Notes under the pieces: generated by a model
Databases searched by the model: none
What the model was told of the DNA's origin: nothing
The model's input: only the letters and a program-made list of their open reading frames with translations
In this document: in pieces, positions 51,151 to 64,000 of the stretch
How the letters are laid out: each line of letters starts with the position of its first letter
Position numbering within the stretch: the first letter of the stretch is position 1
Made by a program: the position numbers and the translations under genes
Assembly: GCA_028564675.1 (NCBI GenBank)
Contig: JAOVVO010000290.1
Location: forward strand, 1 to 64,000
Direction of reading: 5' to 3'
Source of the DNA: Onchocerca lupi
Lineage: Eukaryota; Nematoda; Chromadorea; Rhabditida; Onchocercidae
DNA length: 64,000 bases

Positions 51151-54100
51151 TCAAATTAATATAAATTTATCACTTTCCATTAACAATCGTATATCAATCT
51201 GGATTTCATGCAACTGCATACCAATCGAATCACAATTATCATCACAGCAACAAACGATAGTTTCCTCATCAAAACCATCTGTTGGATTGGATTCTGATAT
51301 TATGCCGCATTCTTCATAAAACAGTTTTTCGGAGCAGACTAGATTTCTACCTAAATATAGTAAAGTTTTGTAAATTGAACTTTTTGTCAAGTCTTTCTTT
51401 TAAGATGAGTAAAGATATGTCAATAGAACAGATAAATGAGGTTGACCGATACATAATCTTGAAAACATCAAACTTGAAAGCGGAAATATTTTTGGTTAAT
51501 TATTAGCTAAAGTATAGATAATTCAAATCATCTGAATTCTTAATTAATATTTAATGAAGTCAAAATAAAATTATCTGAATAAGTAATTGGTTTTAAATTA
51601 AAATAAAATTACGTGAATAATTAATTAGCTGCTAATAAGTCAAAATAATGTAATGATCAAGAATAAGGATTAGATAGAGTTAAGAGATTTTAAAAAATTT
51701 GTTTCCTGCGAGATTACGACACAAACCAAGTACTTGTTGATTAAATATTTCTTGATTATTAAGATTCAATCATATATAAAGTTATGAATTTGTTGAATAA
51801 ATTTATCAGTTAGTTTAATGATGCTGCGAAAATTTTATGATGGAAACTTAATTATGGAAAATTGTTGAAATTAATTAATATTTATGCAAAATTTTGCTGA
51901 AATTATTTTCTCTTGAAAAAAATAATTTAACGTTTACTTTTTTCCCCTGTAAATGTTGATGTTTTCTTTACACACGCACTTTTTATCATTGTTTCTCTTT
52001 CGTCACCTGTAAAATGTAAAATTTCAAAAGTTTTGGGAAGACGAAAATTTAGATTTTCTTCTGAATCAGTTAATTAAGAAAAGATACGATTAACATATTA
52101 GGCAAGACTTGCACTTTTTTTTTAAAAGCATTTATTAATTTTTAATTTCATGCTAGCAAAATCCATTACTTTAATTGCGGAATACCACTGTTTTATTTAT
52201 TTATTTAAAACTTAATAAAAAAATTAAATTAATAGCACTTTACGAAGGAATGTTTTGCAGCATTCTTTCGACAAATCGTTCAAATATTTTAGATAGAATT
52301 TTGTCGAATTTTTAATTAATAAAATTTAAAAACTAACTATTAATAATGATAGTACTTGAAATACTTTTAGAAAAACAGAAGTTTGGCTCTTTAGTTGCTG
52401 TATATGTTGCAAGTGCATTTGGAAACACTTTTCTGGTCTTGAAAAGACAAAAAAAACATTATTATTATTTGAGATTTCAGAAAATTGAGTAGGAACTACC
52501 AATCATTGATCAGTGATTACTTTAAATTACATGTTATTAATTAAAAATAACAAATGTTTCTTGCATCATGACAAGATTTTAGTTCGAAGTTTAGCTCTCA
52601 GAAATTTGGTATTGATAAAACATTTTTATTTCTGTATTTTTTATGCTTTTATAATTAAATTATATTTCTTACTTAAAAAAATTTTATTGTTGTTTTATGA
52701 ATGTTATTTATTTTACATTAAATGTTTTTCTCATTTTTTTATTTTATTTTAATAACGTGCAAAAATAAAAATTGATAAGTAAATTTATAAAAGCTTAAAT
52801 TTACTAATCACTTGATTAAAATATCAAATGCCTTATTAGCATAAAAATGATTGATTCAAATAAAGGAATCGAATGCATACTCTGGGTAAGTTCCATTCAT
52901 AAATAGCAAGTTGTAAAGCTTTGCTTTTTTCATAAGAATTCAAATTGCACGGCCTTTTTCGATTCTCGTAATTATTGCGACAAATACATAAAATCATTTC
53001 TCCAACTATCAAATGCATGCATAATTCTGTATTTTCACCTGATCTACAATTTACATTTTTAACGCAATAATCGAAGTCAAAATTAGTAATGATTCATTCA
53101 TTTTCCGGCTAAAATTAAGATTTAATTCAAAATTAATTAGGATTAATTTCAATTCAGTTTTATGCATTTTAATTCTAGTCAACAATTAATACAACAAACA
53201 TTTCAGGTACCTATTGTTGTTATCAAATGAAGTTTAGAATATATGATAAATTTTTGAATATATGGAACGAATGTATTATGCTGATCAATTGAAAATTGAT
53301 TCATCAATAAAGATTTGATTATTATAGGAGATTTCAAAATGATTGATAACAAGTTATCAAAATGATAATGTGTTCAAATGAATCGAATCATCGAAATTAT
53401 TAAATTAATAAAGAAAAAAAGCTCACAATGTGTACATCGTATATGGAATCATTGCCAGTTTAAATTTTATTCTATTTATAATAACTCTACGTGCCATATT
53501 TCCGCTGAACGCAAAATAAAAATCTGTAAAAATTGATAAAATTGCTTTTTTTAAAAAAACAAATAAAGAATTTGCCCATTCAGATCAAATTAATAAGGAA
53601 AGTAAGATATCATTTAAATTTAAAAGAATTTGACAATAAAGTAATTAATATAACAAACATTTCATCAAAAAACAGTAATTCTGATACATATTATGATTTT
53701 TACAGCACGAAATTGAGTTATGCATTGATGCAAGAATTTGATAATTTTTATTTTTGAAAGTATAGGGTTTTGACTATTTTAAAATGCCAAAATAAAAATT
53801 TTTCTTGTCATACAAACGTCCGATATTTTTTCTAAATTCGCATATTCAACAGATATATCATATTTTCAATTTTTCGTAAGTTTGAGTACTTTCGAAGAAC
53901 TATAAGAAAAAAGTCTGGGATTAGTTTAAGGCATAAAATATACCTAAAAAAATTATAAAAGAGTTTTATTTGAAAGGCTTGAAAATAAAAAAAAAAAAGA
54001 AAAAAAAAGAAAAACAACTAACTGTCGCCAATTCTTTTGAATTCTATCGTCGTTGTACAATAAGGTGAAAGGTCATTCACTTTAAGTTCCGGCTTCTGAT

Positions 54101-57100
54101 TGAATAACAGTGTGTACTGCTTATTGTATACCGCACAATAATACTTTCGTTTCTAAAGTGAAATTTTGTAAATTGAAATCGATATTATCTAATAAAATTA
54201 TTTCCGAACACCTCATCCATAACAATAATTGGAAGATATTTGGGCAGAGCAAGGTAATACTATTCTAAAAAATTGACAGTGATAAAAAAAAAATAGACTA
54301 CGAATTAATCAACGGAAAGATTAAACTAAAAAACTTAATAGCCAATTTTGCATTTAGGATGCCAGTAATATCCCACTATTCCCATACTCAGTTTTTGATA
54401 TAGTTCAGCATGGACTTTCATGTTATTCAAATGCTCATCAACAATACAAAAGCCACTGGTGAATATTTGAGTCCTTCCTCGAGAAAAATTCACGAGAAAC
54501 AAATGAATTTTTTTCTTCTTTTTTATTTCGATAATTATGAAATATTTTGATGAAGAAACTTTCGCGAATATTGTAGTTAGCTGCATTTTTTGCTAATTTA
54601 CTCATTTATCTTTTCTTATTAATTCAATTCATTTAATCGATGGATTTTTCTGTGAGATGCACTCATTCTCGAAAGTAATTCTATTTTTCTGCATATGTTT
54701 GAAAGCACCCTATGCATGCAACTAATTCTGATATTATATCAATTTTAATTGGTTGAATATTTCAAGCTGGGATACTATGACCCTAGGTATTAATGAACTC
54801 GATCAACTAAGGCCTTAATTACTATGGCTTCCATCTGAAGCCAATATATAATGTCGGAAAATTTAAGATGAAAATTATTTATAGCAAAAATGATCTTGCT
54901 GTCGGTAAAATCGAAATATTTTATTTATAAATCGAAATAATCTACGTAATCTGTGTAGGTAAAATTTGCAATATTTCTCACGCAAATTAGTCACTTATCT
55001 GTATTTGGGCACAAAGGTCTTTGTTCTCTCATATTCTGATTTGCTAAAAAAGCTTACGGGTATCGTGTGAAATACTGAGATATTAATTGTCAGGGATGTT
55101 ACAAGAACTGAAGCTTGTGAGAATTGTCCATCATATCCTTGGTTCTCATAACTAATCTTTGATGAATGTATTGCAAGCCACCGATCACAATTAAAACTAA
55201 GGATTGTCTATACAGAAAGAAGCTTTTGGAGTCAGTCTTTTCGACATCAGTGCCTTCAATTGGAGCAATTCTCTCAAAAGCAGTTTTTTTTCAACATCAG
55301 TTCAGCGGCAATTTAGTTCCAATCCAATTTTGGAAGGCGATTTCAACGACAATGCAGCGACAATTGAGCAGGAACAACAGCAGTGGTGAAGCAGAAGGAG
55401 AACGACAGTCGCAAAAAGAAAGTACGACAATGCAGTGAGCATTCAAACGGACTGTTAGTATTTTTTATCGTTACTGTCATTTAATCCTTACTGTTGTATA
55501 AGCGCGATATTGTGTATAATATCGTATACACCCAAGAAAGCCTATTGTTGATTTAGCCAAGTCACAATAGCAAGAAGCAGTCTCCAATGCAAATTACAAT
55601 TCGATCAGAATTTTTTCTCCAGCATTTGCTAAGAATGGCTGAACAATATTCTGCGCTACATAAGTGCATAATTGTGAGATGATTGCACGTATTCATACAT
55701 CTCCATATCAACGTAACATGTAAGTATTATTCTTATGCTCTCACTGGAATTTGCATTAAAATAATGGGATTCTAGAGATGAATTTTTGTTTCCAAACTAT
55801 GTCAATGATCAAAAAAGGAGAAAAATCAGGCGCTTTCTTATCTATTGAGAAATGAAAAACAAAAATTTTCTTACTGAGGCTTTCGCTTTTTCCGCGATGC
55901 TTTGCTTCAAAAGGCTATCACAAGGTATTTCTCCTGGCTTCGTTACACATCTACATGCAAATAATCTCATCGGCATGAATCTCGTATCAAGATACTGCAG
56001 TAAAGCGGTTGAGTTATAGCAATAACGAGTCCGAAGATAATCATATTTCAACTGTAAAATAGAATTTACAATTAACATGAAGGATTGGTGTTAAAGCGCT
56101 AAAATACAAATTCTTCTTTCAAAAAAAAAAAGAAAAAAAAAATAGCTGTAATTTGGTAAATATACATTATTGACAAATTTTTTCTTCTGACTTATGTAAA
56201 AGATAAAAAACTAAATTTTCAACTAACATCGACATCAAGAAAATCACATTCATTAGGTTTTAGCAGTGCGTACGAAAAATCAATTGGTTGTATAGCAGAA
56301 CCTAAAAGAATAATAAATGAAAAATTTTTGATGATATTAAGAAATGATAACAATAGAATATGTTAATATGAAGCCAATATGAAGCAAAACAATAAGCGAA
56401 TAAATTAGTAATTATTAAATGTTAGAATGAAATATACCTGGCAAAAAAAAGATAACAGAATTTTCCTTAGGAAGATGAGGATTCATATCTCGAAGAGCAT
56501 TTTTGGAAACCAAATGCAATAAGCATGAATGAGTAGAATTTGGTTCTGCAGGATAAAAATAGTCATGCAACAAATATTGATATTCGTTATTATATTCGCA
56601 TAAATTAGGAATTGATTTTGCTTCTGCACGCTTTAACATATCAGTCTAAAATATAACTTAGCTATACGATGCATTTCCTTGCAATATATAAGGAATAACA
56701 ATTATCAAATATTATCAAAATGTTATCACCAGTCATCTGGGAAGGTTCGGAATGAATTGAACATTGAAATAAAAAAAGTAAATCAAGTTTTTTTTTTCTA
56801 TATTTCAAGCTAAAGAATAATATTTATTATTAACTTCTTTATGAGAATTGTCTAAATACTGTTGACTATTTCCTAGAAATTGAACTTAGTTAGATAGATT
56901 TGTCACAGTATTATTATTTGAAAAACATGCACAATTTTATTTCCCGTTTCATTTTCCTACAATTTGCACGAGAATTTTGCAAAAGATCAAAGACAAGAAT
57001 TCATCCAAAAAAAGAAAAAAAAAATGGAAAAAATAAAATACTGAAAGGCCAAACAAACATTGTAATTGCAGAATGAACGATGACCACAGCAACATTTGAT

Positions 57101-60100
57101 ATATTGATTTTCAGAAGTTCTCGAACTACTGAAAGGACATTGAGCATCCAAAGCTATAAATATCGATAATGATAGAGTAGTTTCAAAGTTTTATCAAATG
57201 AAAATATCAATGAAAAGTCATGTATCAAAGAAAAAAAAAGTTCAAAATTTCAAATTTTTGAGAACTCATCTTGTAATATATTCTTCCTTGGATAAATTGT
57301 TTCAAAGATTGGATGAGAATAAATAAATGAATCGAATGGTTTGGTCATTTTAGGCTTAAATTTTGAAAGAAAAGGAAAAATGACGTGAAACGAGAAAAGT
57401 GACGTACGTAGAAGTTGTGCGCAGTTAAATCGTATAATATCATTAGCTCGGGCATCCCAATTGCTTATATTATGACATTGAAGTGAACTGGTAGCATTTA
57501 GATATTGTTGAATTAATTTTTGATGATAATTTGTTCCGTTCATTTCATACTTAACCGTAGTATTTGAGAAAGGTAAAGCAGACTGATTGTTCTGAGATTA
57601 TGATAAAATCTGATAAAATATCGAAATTCAAAAAAAAAAAAAAAAAAGAAAATTCATTCACAATGACATTTTTTGGGGTTTTTTTGAAATTCAAAAAAAA
57701 GAAAATTATACATTATGGTAGTCAATTTAAAATAATTAATATAAATGAGCAAGAATTTTTTCAACTACATTAATTTAAAACAAGTAAATAAGTATTTCTA
57801 TAAGTAAATAAATATTTCTAATCTATATTAATTTAAAATCAATATAAGCAACTTATTTTCTTCATACTATTCAATATATTAACGCTATGATTATTTTGTT
57901 CATACTATTTTTCATAACACGTTAATATTAGTATTAGAGTTGTTCAGGTGTTTGTTAATTTAATGCCTGGAAAAATCAATATCTTTTAAAAATATGATTA
58001 TTGGAACCATACCATCGTTAATTGTTTCTGGCGCAATTTGTTATCCGAAATCGCTATTTCTTCAGCAGCTTTTGCTGCTTTCTGATATGATAAGGCATGT
58101 TTTTTCATAATGTGATCACTATTGAAGGAAACATTTGTCTGCTTTTTATCATTGAATTTCAGATGAAGTTCACAAAACTGCAAACAAATTTTAGCTTTTA
58201 TAGTAAAAAATATGATCGAATGATCGGAAGAAAAATAACTTGCGGAAGGAATGGAATTTAAGATAAGTTTAATAAATTTCAATGAACACTTCATTCTTTT
58301 CTGACAATAAAGACTATTTTGAAGCAGTGAAAATTCAAACATTCTATTTTTGCAACACTATGAGAAAATGATATATATATATATATATAAAATAGTTTTA
58401 ACCTAATTACCTCTCGTTCCATTCTAAATAGTAAGGTGTGCACATCGCCTTTAAATTCTATCCCATCAGTGCTAAAATTAACCTTTGACCCATTATCAAT
58501 ACTATCCTTATCAATGATACAAGCTATTTTCCATCCACGAAATACACCGACACTTCGACCGATTATTATTGCATCTCTTATTCGTTCTGCAACAAAAAAA
58601 TTTTTTTTTCATGAATGAAAGATTTTGTTACCGGTAAAAAAGATTGAAATGAATGGTATATGATATGTTTAAAGATAGCATCTGTTTCAAACGTGCATTG
58701 CGTGAAAATTACGTCAAGTTGCGTAATGTTTATAAAAAATTCCACCACATTTCTTTTTAAACTGTTTTTACTCCATATTATCACTTATGCTAATGCAATC
58801 AGAATTATAATAATTTTAAAAAAGTAGCAATTTGAGAATATTCAGGAACCTTGACATTGTGGAATTTTGCTACCATAGCAACAACATTCATAGCCATAAT
58901 ATTTCGTCGATAAGACATATATAAGACATACAGTTTTAGTCTAAAAGTGTAACACGTTACAGTATTATCACGTAGAACACGGTACAGTATTATCACATGG
59001 AACACGTTACAATATTACCACGTTTTTGTCGCATTTTGTTTTTTTAAAAAATCCACTATTGAATTTGCATATTTTTGTTAAATAATCTCCAAGACTAACT
59101 TCAGATGAATATGAATTCATACAGCGATTCTTTTTGTACGTGTTAGCAATAGCGGACGTGTACCATCCTACATAGTTAACTTTTTGACGTGCTGGCGCAA
59201 TGTTACGTAAGAACAAACTTTCCCAGTCTAATCTATCGATAGCACCCGCAAATCCAACCGAATTTCCAAGTGATACAGGAATCTAAAACGATACATTACA
59301 TTTGAATAAGAAAGATGAATTTTCAGTTACAGAAAAAAGATAAGCTCCTTTTAGCATTTCTAACTGCATTAATTGAAGTTTGAAGAAAGTTTCAGATTTC
59401 TAAATTCAACTCTCAGATTCATTTCAAACTTTAATAATATTTCATTTTGTTAGATTATGAAAGATCTATTCTTCCACATAATTTAATAACATAAGTTCTG
59501 CCTCATTTACTTCATTATTAAGATATTCGAAGCTGTCAACAGTTAATAGGTCAAAAATCACTTTAATCTCCTTTCAGTATTGATCTATTCATTTCAATAA
59601 TTAGCTTCATTTCATATTCATCCATTCATTTGTCATCATTTAAGATAATTACGGGAATATTGAAAGGATAATGCACACGAGACATACAAGTTCATAGGTT
59701 GACGATTCGCATGTCGGAATATTGATAAGATTTCGTTGAAACATGAAGTAGAACGTGTCAAAATACGATTTCATTTTCTCTCGATGTACCAACGTTTCAT
59801 GTCTGATAAGACCAAATTTCGTTCGAGCTGTTAATTGTCCTTTCAATGTGATAAGCCATTGTAACTTACTTAATACTTGACATGACTTACAGCATCCCAT
59901 GAACATATCTTTGTAACTACTCGCTTTTGTCTACAAAACATGCTTTCCAAAACAAGTGATAACGTAATTTAAAATACAAAATTTATAAATTTATTCAGTC
60001 ATAAAGCCAAATCATAGATCATATATAATTTTTAGGGCTGTATACATAAACAATTCTTTACAACGATATATGTAAAGTTTTAAAATGAATTTAATTTTTA

Positions 60101-60850
60101 AATCATTCTTAAATTGATAGTTAATTTTTGGTCTTTGATTTTCCAGGAAAAAAAAAGAGGAAAATCGATATTGATTTTACTATAATTTGTAGTTTTTATA
60201 ATTAATTCATTTTAATAGCTAGTTAGTTATAACTAATTTAATAACTAGTTAGTTAGTTATAACTTACACCACTATGTAACCTAGTGAAACTTAATTTAAC
60301 TTGGCTAATTTATCAATTCTGAATTATATAATCATGATAAATAAAAATAAGTGTAATTTTAAAGTTTTATATAAACTTACTCTGACCCATGCACCATAAT
60401 AATATGTCACATTTTTAATCCCGTCACTATCAGTTGCAATTTTATCACACAAAGGCTTTGCCGCTTCTTCAAATTCATTTATCGTTATATCACTGTCATC
60501 GTATAATTGTTCATTATTGAGGTATAATTTTTCATCAAAAATAAAGACACCGTCGTGTAATTCGTAATTAATTCCATATATGCAAAAGCCTAATTTAGGA
60601 CTGAAATATATAATTACTTCTTTAAAGTTTCAAAAGAAACAAAGTTTTAGAAATTATCGTTTCGGTTTATCAATTACATTTTTGACCTGATTTATCTATG
60701 TATTTTCTTAAATTAAATTGAACTATTTAAAATGGCAAATATTCAAAAGCTATAAAATTTTTAAATCAATCAGCATGTTGTATTTTAAACATGCTTTCGA
60801 AATATCACCTCATGATGTTTCAATTTAGGTATCATAGTAATTTCGCTTTC

Positions 60851-60885
<35 letters not shown>

Positions 60886-61929
60886 AGTAATAATTAAAAC
60901 TTAGATGAAATTCAGTCTACATTGTTATATTATGTGGCGTCGGAATGTTAAGAAAACGTTTTAACTATAGATCATTTAGATCAGGTTATAGGTGATCAGT
61001 ACAATCAATAGATGAAAAAAAAGAAACGCCTTTAACGCTTAGTTTCATAGATGTTTCACGTAGGTCACGTCTTTTATAAGGACGATTTCGATAAGTTGGT
61101 TCAAGTTATATGAATTGATTACTTGTAATAATTCTTTCTTTCTGGATCAAAACAATCTCCATCTGTTAATTTTTGTTCAGCTTTTAGTTCTTTCCATAGC
61201 TATAAATTAATAATTTGAAATGCTTTACTTAATTTTTGTGTCTTTATGAGAAAATGAATTAACAATGATTCGTTAGTATAGCTTTTTACATGACTGGATA
61301 ATGAAGGAATGCATATATTAAACAAATGCATGTTAGTTTTCATGCAATATTACTTAACAGGTTGCATGCATGTAAATTGTAATGCAAATTTCATGCATAG
61401 TTAATTAATATTGAATTACTATTAGAAGAAAATTACAAAACTGGCAAAAAAATTGAAAATTCTAAGAAAATTAATGAAAAATTAGTAAATATAGAACCAA
61501 CGACTTTGTATGAACGATAAATTATTCGGAATAGAGTAGGATAAAATTTGCATATTAATTTTCAGCTATATTCAGGAAAAAATTCTTTTTAGCTTGAATT
61601 TATTGTTAAAGTTTTGATAATTTTTAAAAAATTATGCAGTAAATAATAAAGATTGGAAGTTATCATATCGATCTCTTATCATTTTTAGTTCCAAAGCATA
61701 TTACATCATAAAGATGGCTTTTTTTTTCAATTTTACTTTCAATTAATTTCACATATTCAACGAATTGATGACGAAAACTAAGAAGTCATAGCAAAATATA
61801 ATTCTTTAAGCAAAACAATTTAACAATATCAATCATATCAAAAGTATAAAATAATAATAGTAATTAATTAATTAATTAAAAATATACACTAGCGACAACG
61901 AATAGTGTAATTATTAACAATGAATGCAT
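51151..61929 (-). CDS. Large secreted cysteine-rich modular protein
   Basis: Nineteen phase-consistent exons: 61888-61929, 61123-61199, 60381-60600, 59688-59930, 59019-59282, 58850-58940, 58411-58586, 58013-58177, 57408-57582, 57059-57153, 56438-56645, 56228-56301, 55875-56051, 54212-54259, 54023-54152, 52881-53026, 52365-52437, 51938-52006, 51151-51350; 890 residues. The first exon encodes MHSLLIITLFVVAS, a signal peptide. There is no later membrane segment, and N-glycosylation sites occur (NVT, NTT, NGT, NAT), so secretion is likely. About six modules each end in a cysteine cluster: GCCKSC, ECCCYGSKIPQC, KCCCGHRSFCN, ACRCVTKPGEIPC, LCICRN...PCN and VCCCDDNC. Each cluster is preceded by three to six more cysteines. 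This recalls activin-receptor/Ly6-like or nematode ET-type extracellular modules, but I cannot assign a family. An exon may be missing between 55875 and 54259. Function unknown. Confidence 0.72.
54335..54502 (-). other. Possible extra or alternative exon of the cysteine-rich gene
   Basis: After a CTCGAG acceptor on the minus strand, an open frame reads SGFCIVDEHLNNMKVHAELY and ends GYYWHPKCKIGY followed by a stop. It has a cysteine pattern like the start of the neighbouring modules and lies in the large intron 54260-55874. Its entry phase does not fit the exon at 55875. It would need another unseen exon, or be an alternative 3' end. Confidence 0.3.
58951..59022. repeat. 25-bp tandem repeat spanning a splice donor
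   Basis: Three copies of AACACGTTACAGTATTATCA plus about five bases start at 58951, 58976 and 59001. On the minus strand each copy reads CGTG-GTAATATTGT or a close variant (ATGTGATAATACTGT, CGTGATAATACTGT). The exon of the cysteine-rich gene that ends at 59019 uses the GTAATA in the first minus-strand copy as its donor, so the repeat lies across the exon-intron border. Confidence 0.85.
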
Positions 61930-64000
61930 AATATAATAATAATGAATTAGCCAGCGTTCAGTGGAGTGACCACTCGAGGCAATTAATATAAATTAAAATG
62001 ACAAAATGGAAACATTTTACGAAACTTATATCAATTTTTGGAGAAAAAGAAAAAATTTGACAAATTTAAATATTAATAATCATCGTAATTTTCCTTTCAA
62101 TTCAATCATTGAATTTAGATCTTACTTATTTTCTTTATCCAACATATACAAACGATATTTCTACATGGTATTCAGCTACTTTCTCTTAATTTACAATAGC
62201 ATTATTAAATTAAATTAAGTTATAAAACTTAGATTTAACTTATTTGCCAATATAGCTATTGCAACACAATTTCGCTTGCTGATCCTAAAAACCATATCTG
62301 TGCAAATTGTCCAAGCTTTTCAAATCGCACCAATTTTTTTGTAAATTGGCCAAATTTCTAGCTAATCAAATTATTTCAACAGTTTTTCAGAATAATGCTC
62401 ACGTAACTCTATAAAGATGAAAATATCCTGAAAGAAAACAGATGTCAAACATATGAAAGAATTATTATCACAATCAGCAGATTTTTATCAAATTATCAAC
62501 AAGAAGTGATACAAATAAAATATGATTGATATTGAGCAAGCTGATCCAGTTGAATGAAATAATTTTGAAATTTATCATACAACATTACACTTCTTCTAAA
62601 AGAGTTTTACAGATTCACAATTAAAATTTTTCAAATTTTTGATAAATTAAGCAGTAATAATATTTCATCCATTTTAATGGCTTATATTGATGCTCCAATC
62701 TCAGAATATTTATGAAAAAAATATATATATACACATAATTAATTATCAGCGAAGAAAATTGTGTGCATTAAATGAAAGATGAATTTTTCTGAATTTCCTC
62801 TTTTTTCATGAATTTTGCTGCAAAAATCGATCTGTAATTTGAATCAGGCTACTGGTCAATATTTTCATCTGATAAATCGGACACTAATCTCTTATTAATG
62901 AATTCTAATACGTGATCTTTTGTGCGATCTTTGACGTAATCGATTCAATTTTGATTCTAGCAATTTTCGTAAATGTAACTTGAAACTTAGAAATCATAAC
63001 AATTAGACTAATTGCGATTCTTAAAAATATTCTACAAATGATAAATTTAACAAAATAAGCAACATTGGAGATAACTACAATGTGACGCAAATTACATAGT
63101 ATTAATGATATTTTTAAAGTAACGACGTGACTAAGTATTTCGGATTCTCACTAAAATAATACGAAAATAAAGCTTGCATAATTAATGAGAGAAGGGTTAC
63201 GGGACGTAAGGAATATTAGCCATAAGTAAAGGATTCTAAAATTGCTGTAATTTGCAAACAAATTTTACCTAAATGAATTGAATATCAAATTTCGTCATAA
63301 AATCCATTAGGATTGGAAAAAAAAAATGGACAATACCCGTAAAGACAAGAAATTGCCGAGTAATCTTATATATATATATATAAATAAGACCATTAGGACT
63401 TTACGACAAGTGCTATGATGGTTTTAAAATGAGATCAAAATTAGGCAAATTAATCATAGTTTCTAAATGTAAACAACAGTTTAAACAAATTTTAAAATCG
63501 TTAAAAAAAACTGGGATTTTGTATCCCAAAGACATATATCATGGTGAAGAAAGTAGTTTGACAGGAGATGAAGATTTTAAAAGATTCTCAGTTTCTTCCA
63601 AAATTTGTTGGATGAATTTTTGTCTTAAATAATCGCAAACTGACGTAGACAATATTTTTATTTGTATTTTGTAAATAATTCATCATAATATTTATCTAAA
63701 TCATCAGAATTTAAAATAAAAAAATTTAGTTTCATCGAATTTTCATGAAATAATTGACTATATCTTAGGAAAGATTCAAGAAAATATGTTTTAGATAACA
63801 TATAATTTTGATCGATCAGTGAAATATATCATTTCAAAATAATCAATTATTAAAAATTTTCATTATTTTGAATCGCTTTTTCTGAAAAAAAAACCAAATA
63901 GCTAGTGATATGCATAAGGAAGATGAAGTATTAAATTCGATTAATTAATATGGAATTCTATAAATTCAAATAAATCGTTCATTTAATATTGGCAGCATTT
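61930..64000. other. Gene-free stretch upstream of the cysteine-rich gene
   Basis: No gene recognised. It should hold the promoter of the cysteine-rich gene at its low-coordinate end. A plus-strand open frame of 67 codons at 63429-63632 is lysine-rich, lacks a domain and has no clear splice partners. A short TA run lies near 63367. Confidence 0.5.

Noticed and set aside
55166..55438. 90-codon plus-strand frame in the large intron of the cysteine-rich gene
   Set aside because: Opposite strand to the gene, no recognisable domain and no splice partners. It may be a shadow or old insertion, but nothing supports a gene.
54593..55874. Search for a phase 0-to-1 exon to link the possible extra exon at 54335
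   Set aside because: Candidate acceptors led to stops or the wrong phase; none could be supported.
63429..63632. 67-codon plus-strand frame with TGDEDFKRFSVSSKICW
   Set aside because: Partly protein-like but short and lysine-rich, with no exon partners inside the window and no recognised family.

Overview
The window looks like nuclear DNA of a nematode, most likely a spirurid or filarial-type (clade III) parasite. The DNA is very AT-rich, with long homopolymer runs. Genes are broken into many small exons by introns that end in TTTCAG or TTTTAG. Every recognisable product is a eukaryotic protein. The species call is an inference from composition, gene style and product similarity, because no database could be searched. 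Gene models were built by hand by joining exons whose splice phases agree; exon coordinates are given in each entry.

Layout. 1-9.5 kb: no gene seen; a dispersed repeat, a hairpin and a degenerate 47-bp minisatellite. 9.6-16.0 kb (minus): an ASPP/iASPP-family protein (C. elegans APE-1 type) with coiled coil, ankyrin repeats and SH3 domain. 16-31.3 kb: no intact gene; a perfect 34-bp palindrome, a GC-rich 35-bp tandem repeat, a possible DnaJ pseudogene, repeat copies related to the one at 0.5 kb, a 31-bp-arm hairpin and a frameshifted BEL/Pao retrotransposon end. 31.3-35.4 kb (minus): RNA polymerase I subunit A49 (POLR1E). 36.5-43.3 kb (plus): a sterol reductase of the DHCR7 family, divergent from POLR1E. 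43.7-44.7 kb (minus): a small membrane protein with PPxY motifs, convergent with the reductase. 46.6-48.0 kb (plus): ribosomal protein L8 (uL2). 48.5-50.8 kb (minus): a histidine phosphatase resembling the UBASH3/TULA phosphatase domain. 51.2-61.9 kb (minus): an 890-residue secreted cysteine-rich protein of about six related modules, which I cannot match to a named family. 62-64 kb: no gene seen.

The genes do not form one pathway. POLR1E and RPL8 both serve ribosome production. The phosphatase starts only 333 bp after the cysteine-rich gene stops, on the same strand, so a nematode-style operon is possible but unproven. The most interesting items are the modular secreted protein, the sterol reductase with altered family-signature residues in a group of animals that need dietary sterol, two GC-AG introns, and several strong inverted or tandem repeats.
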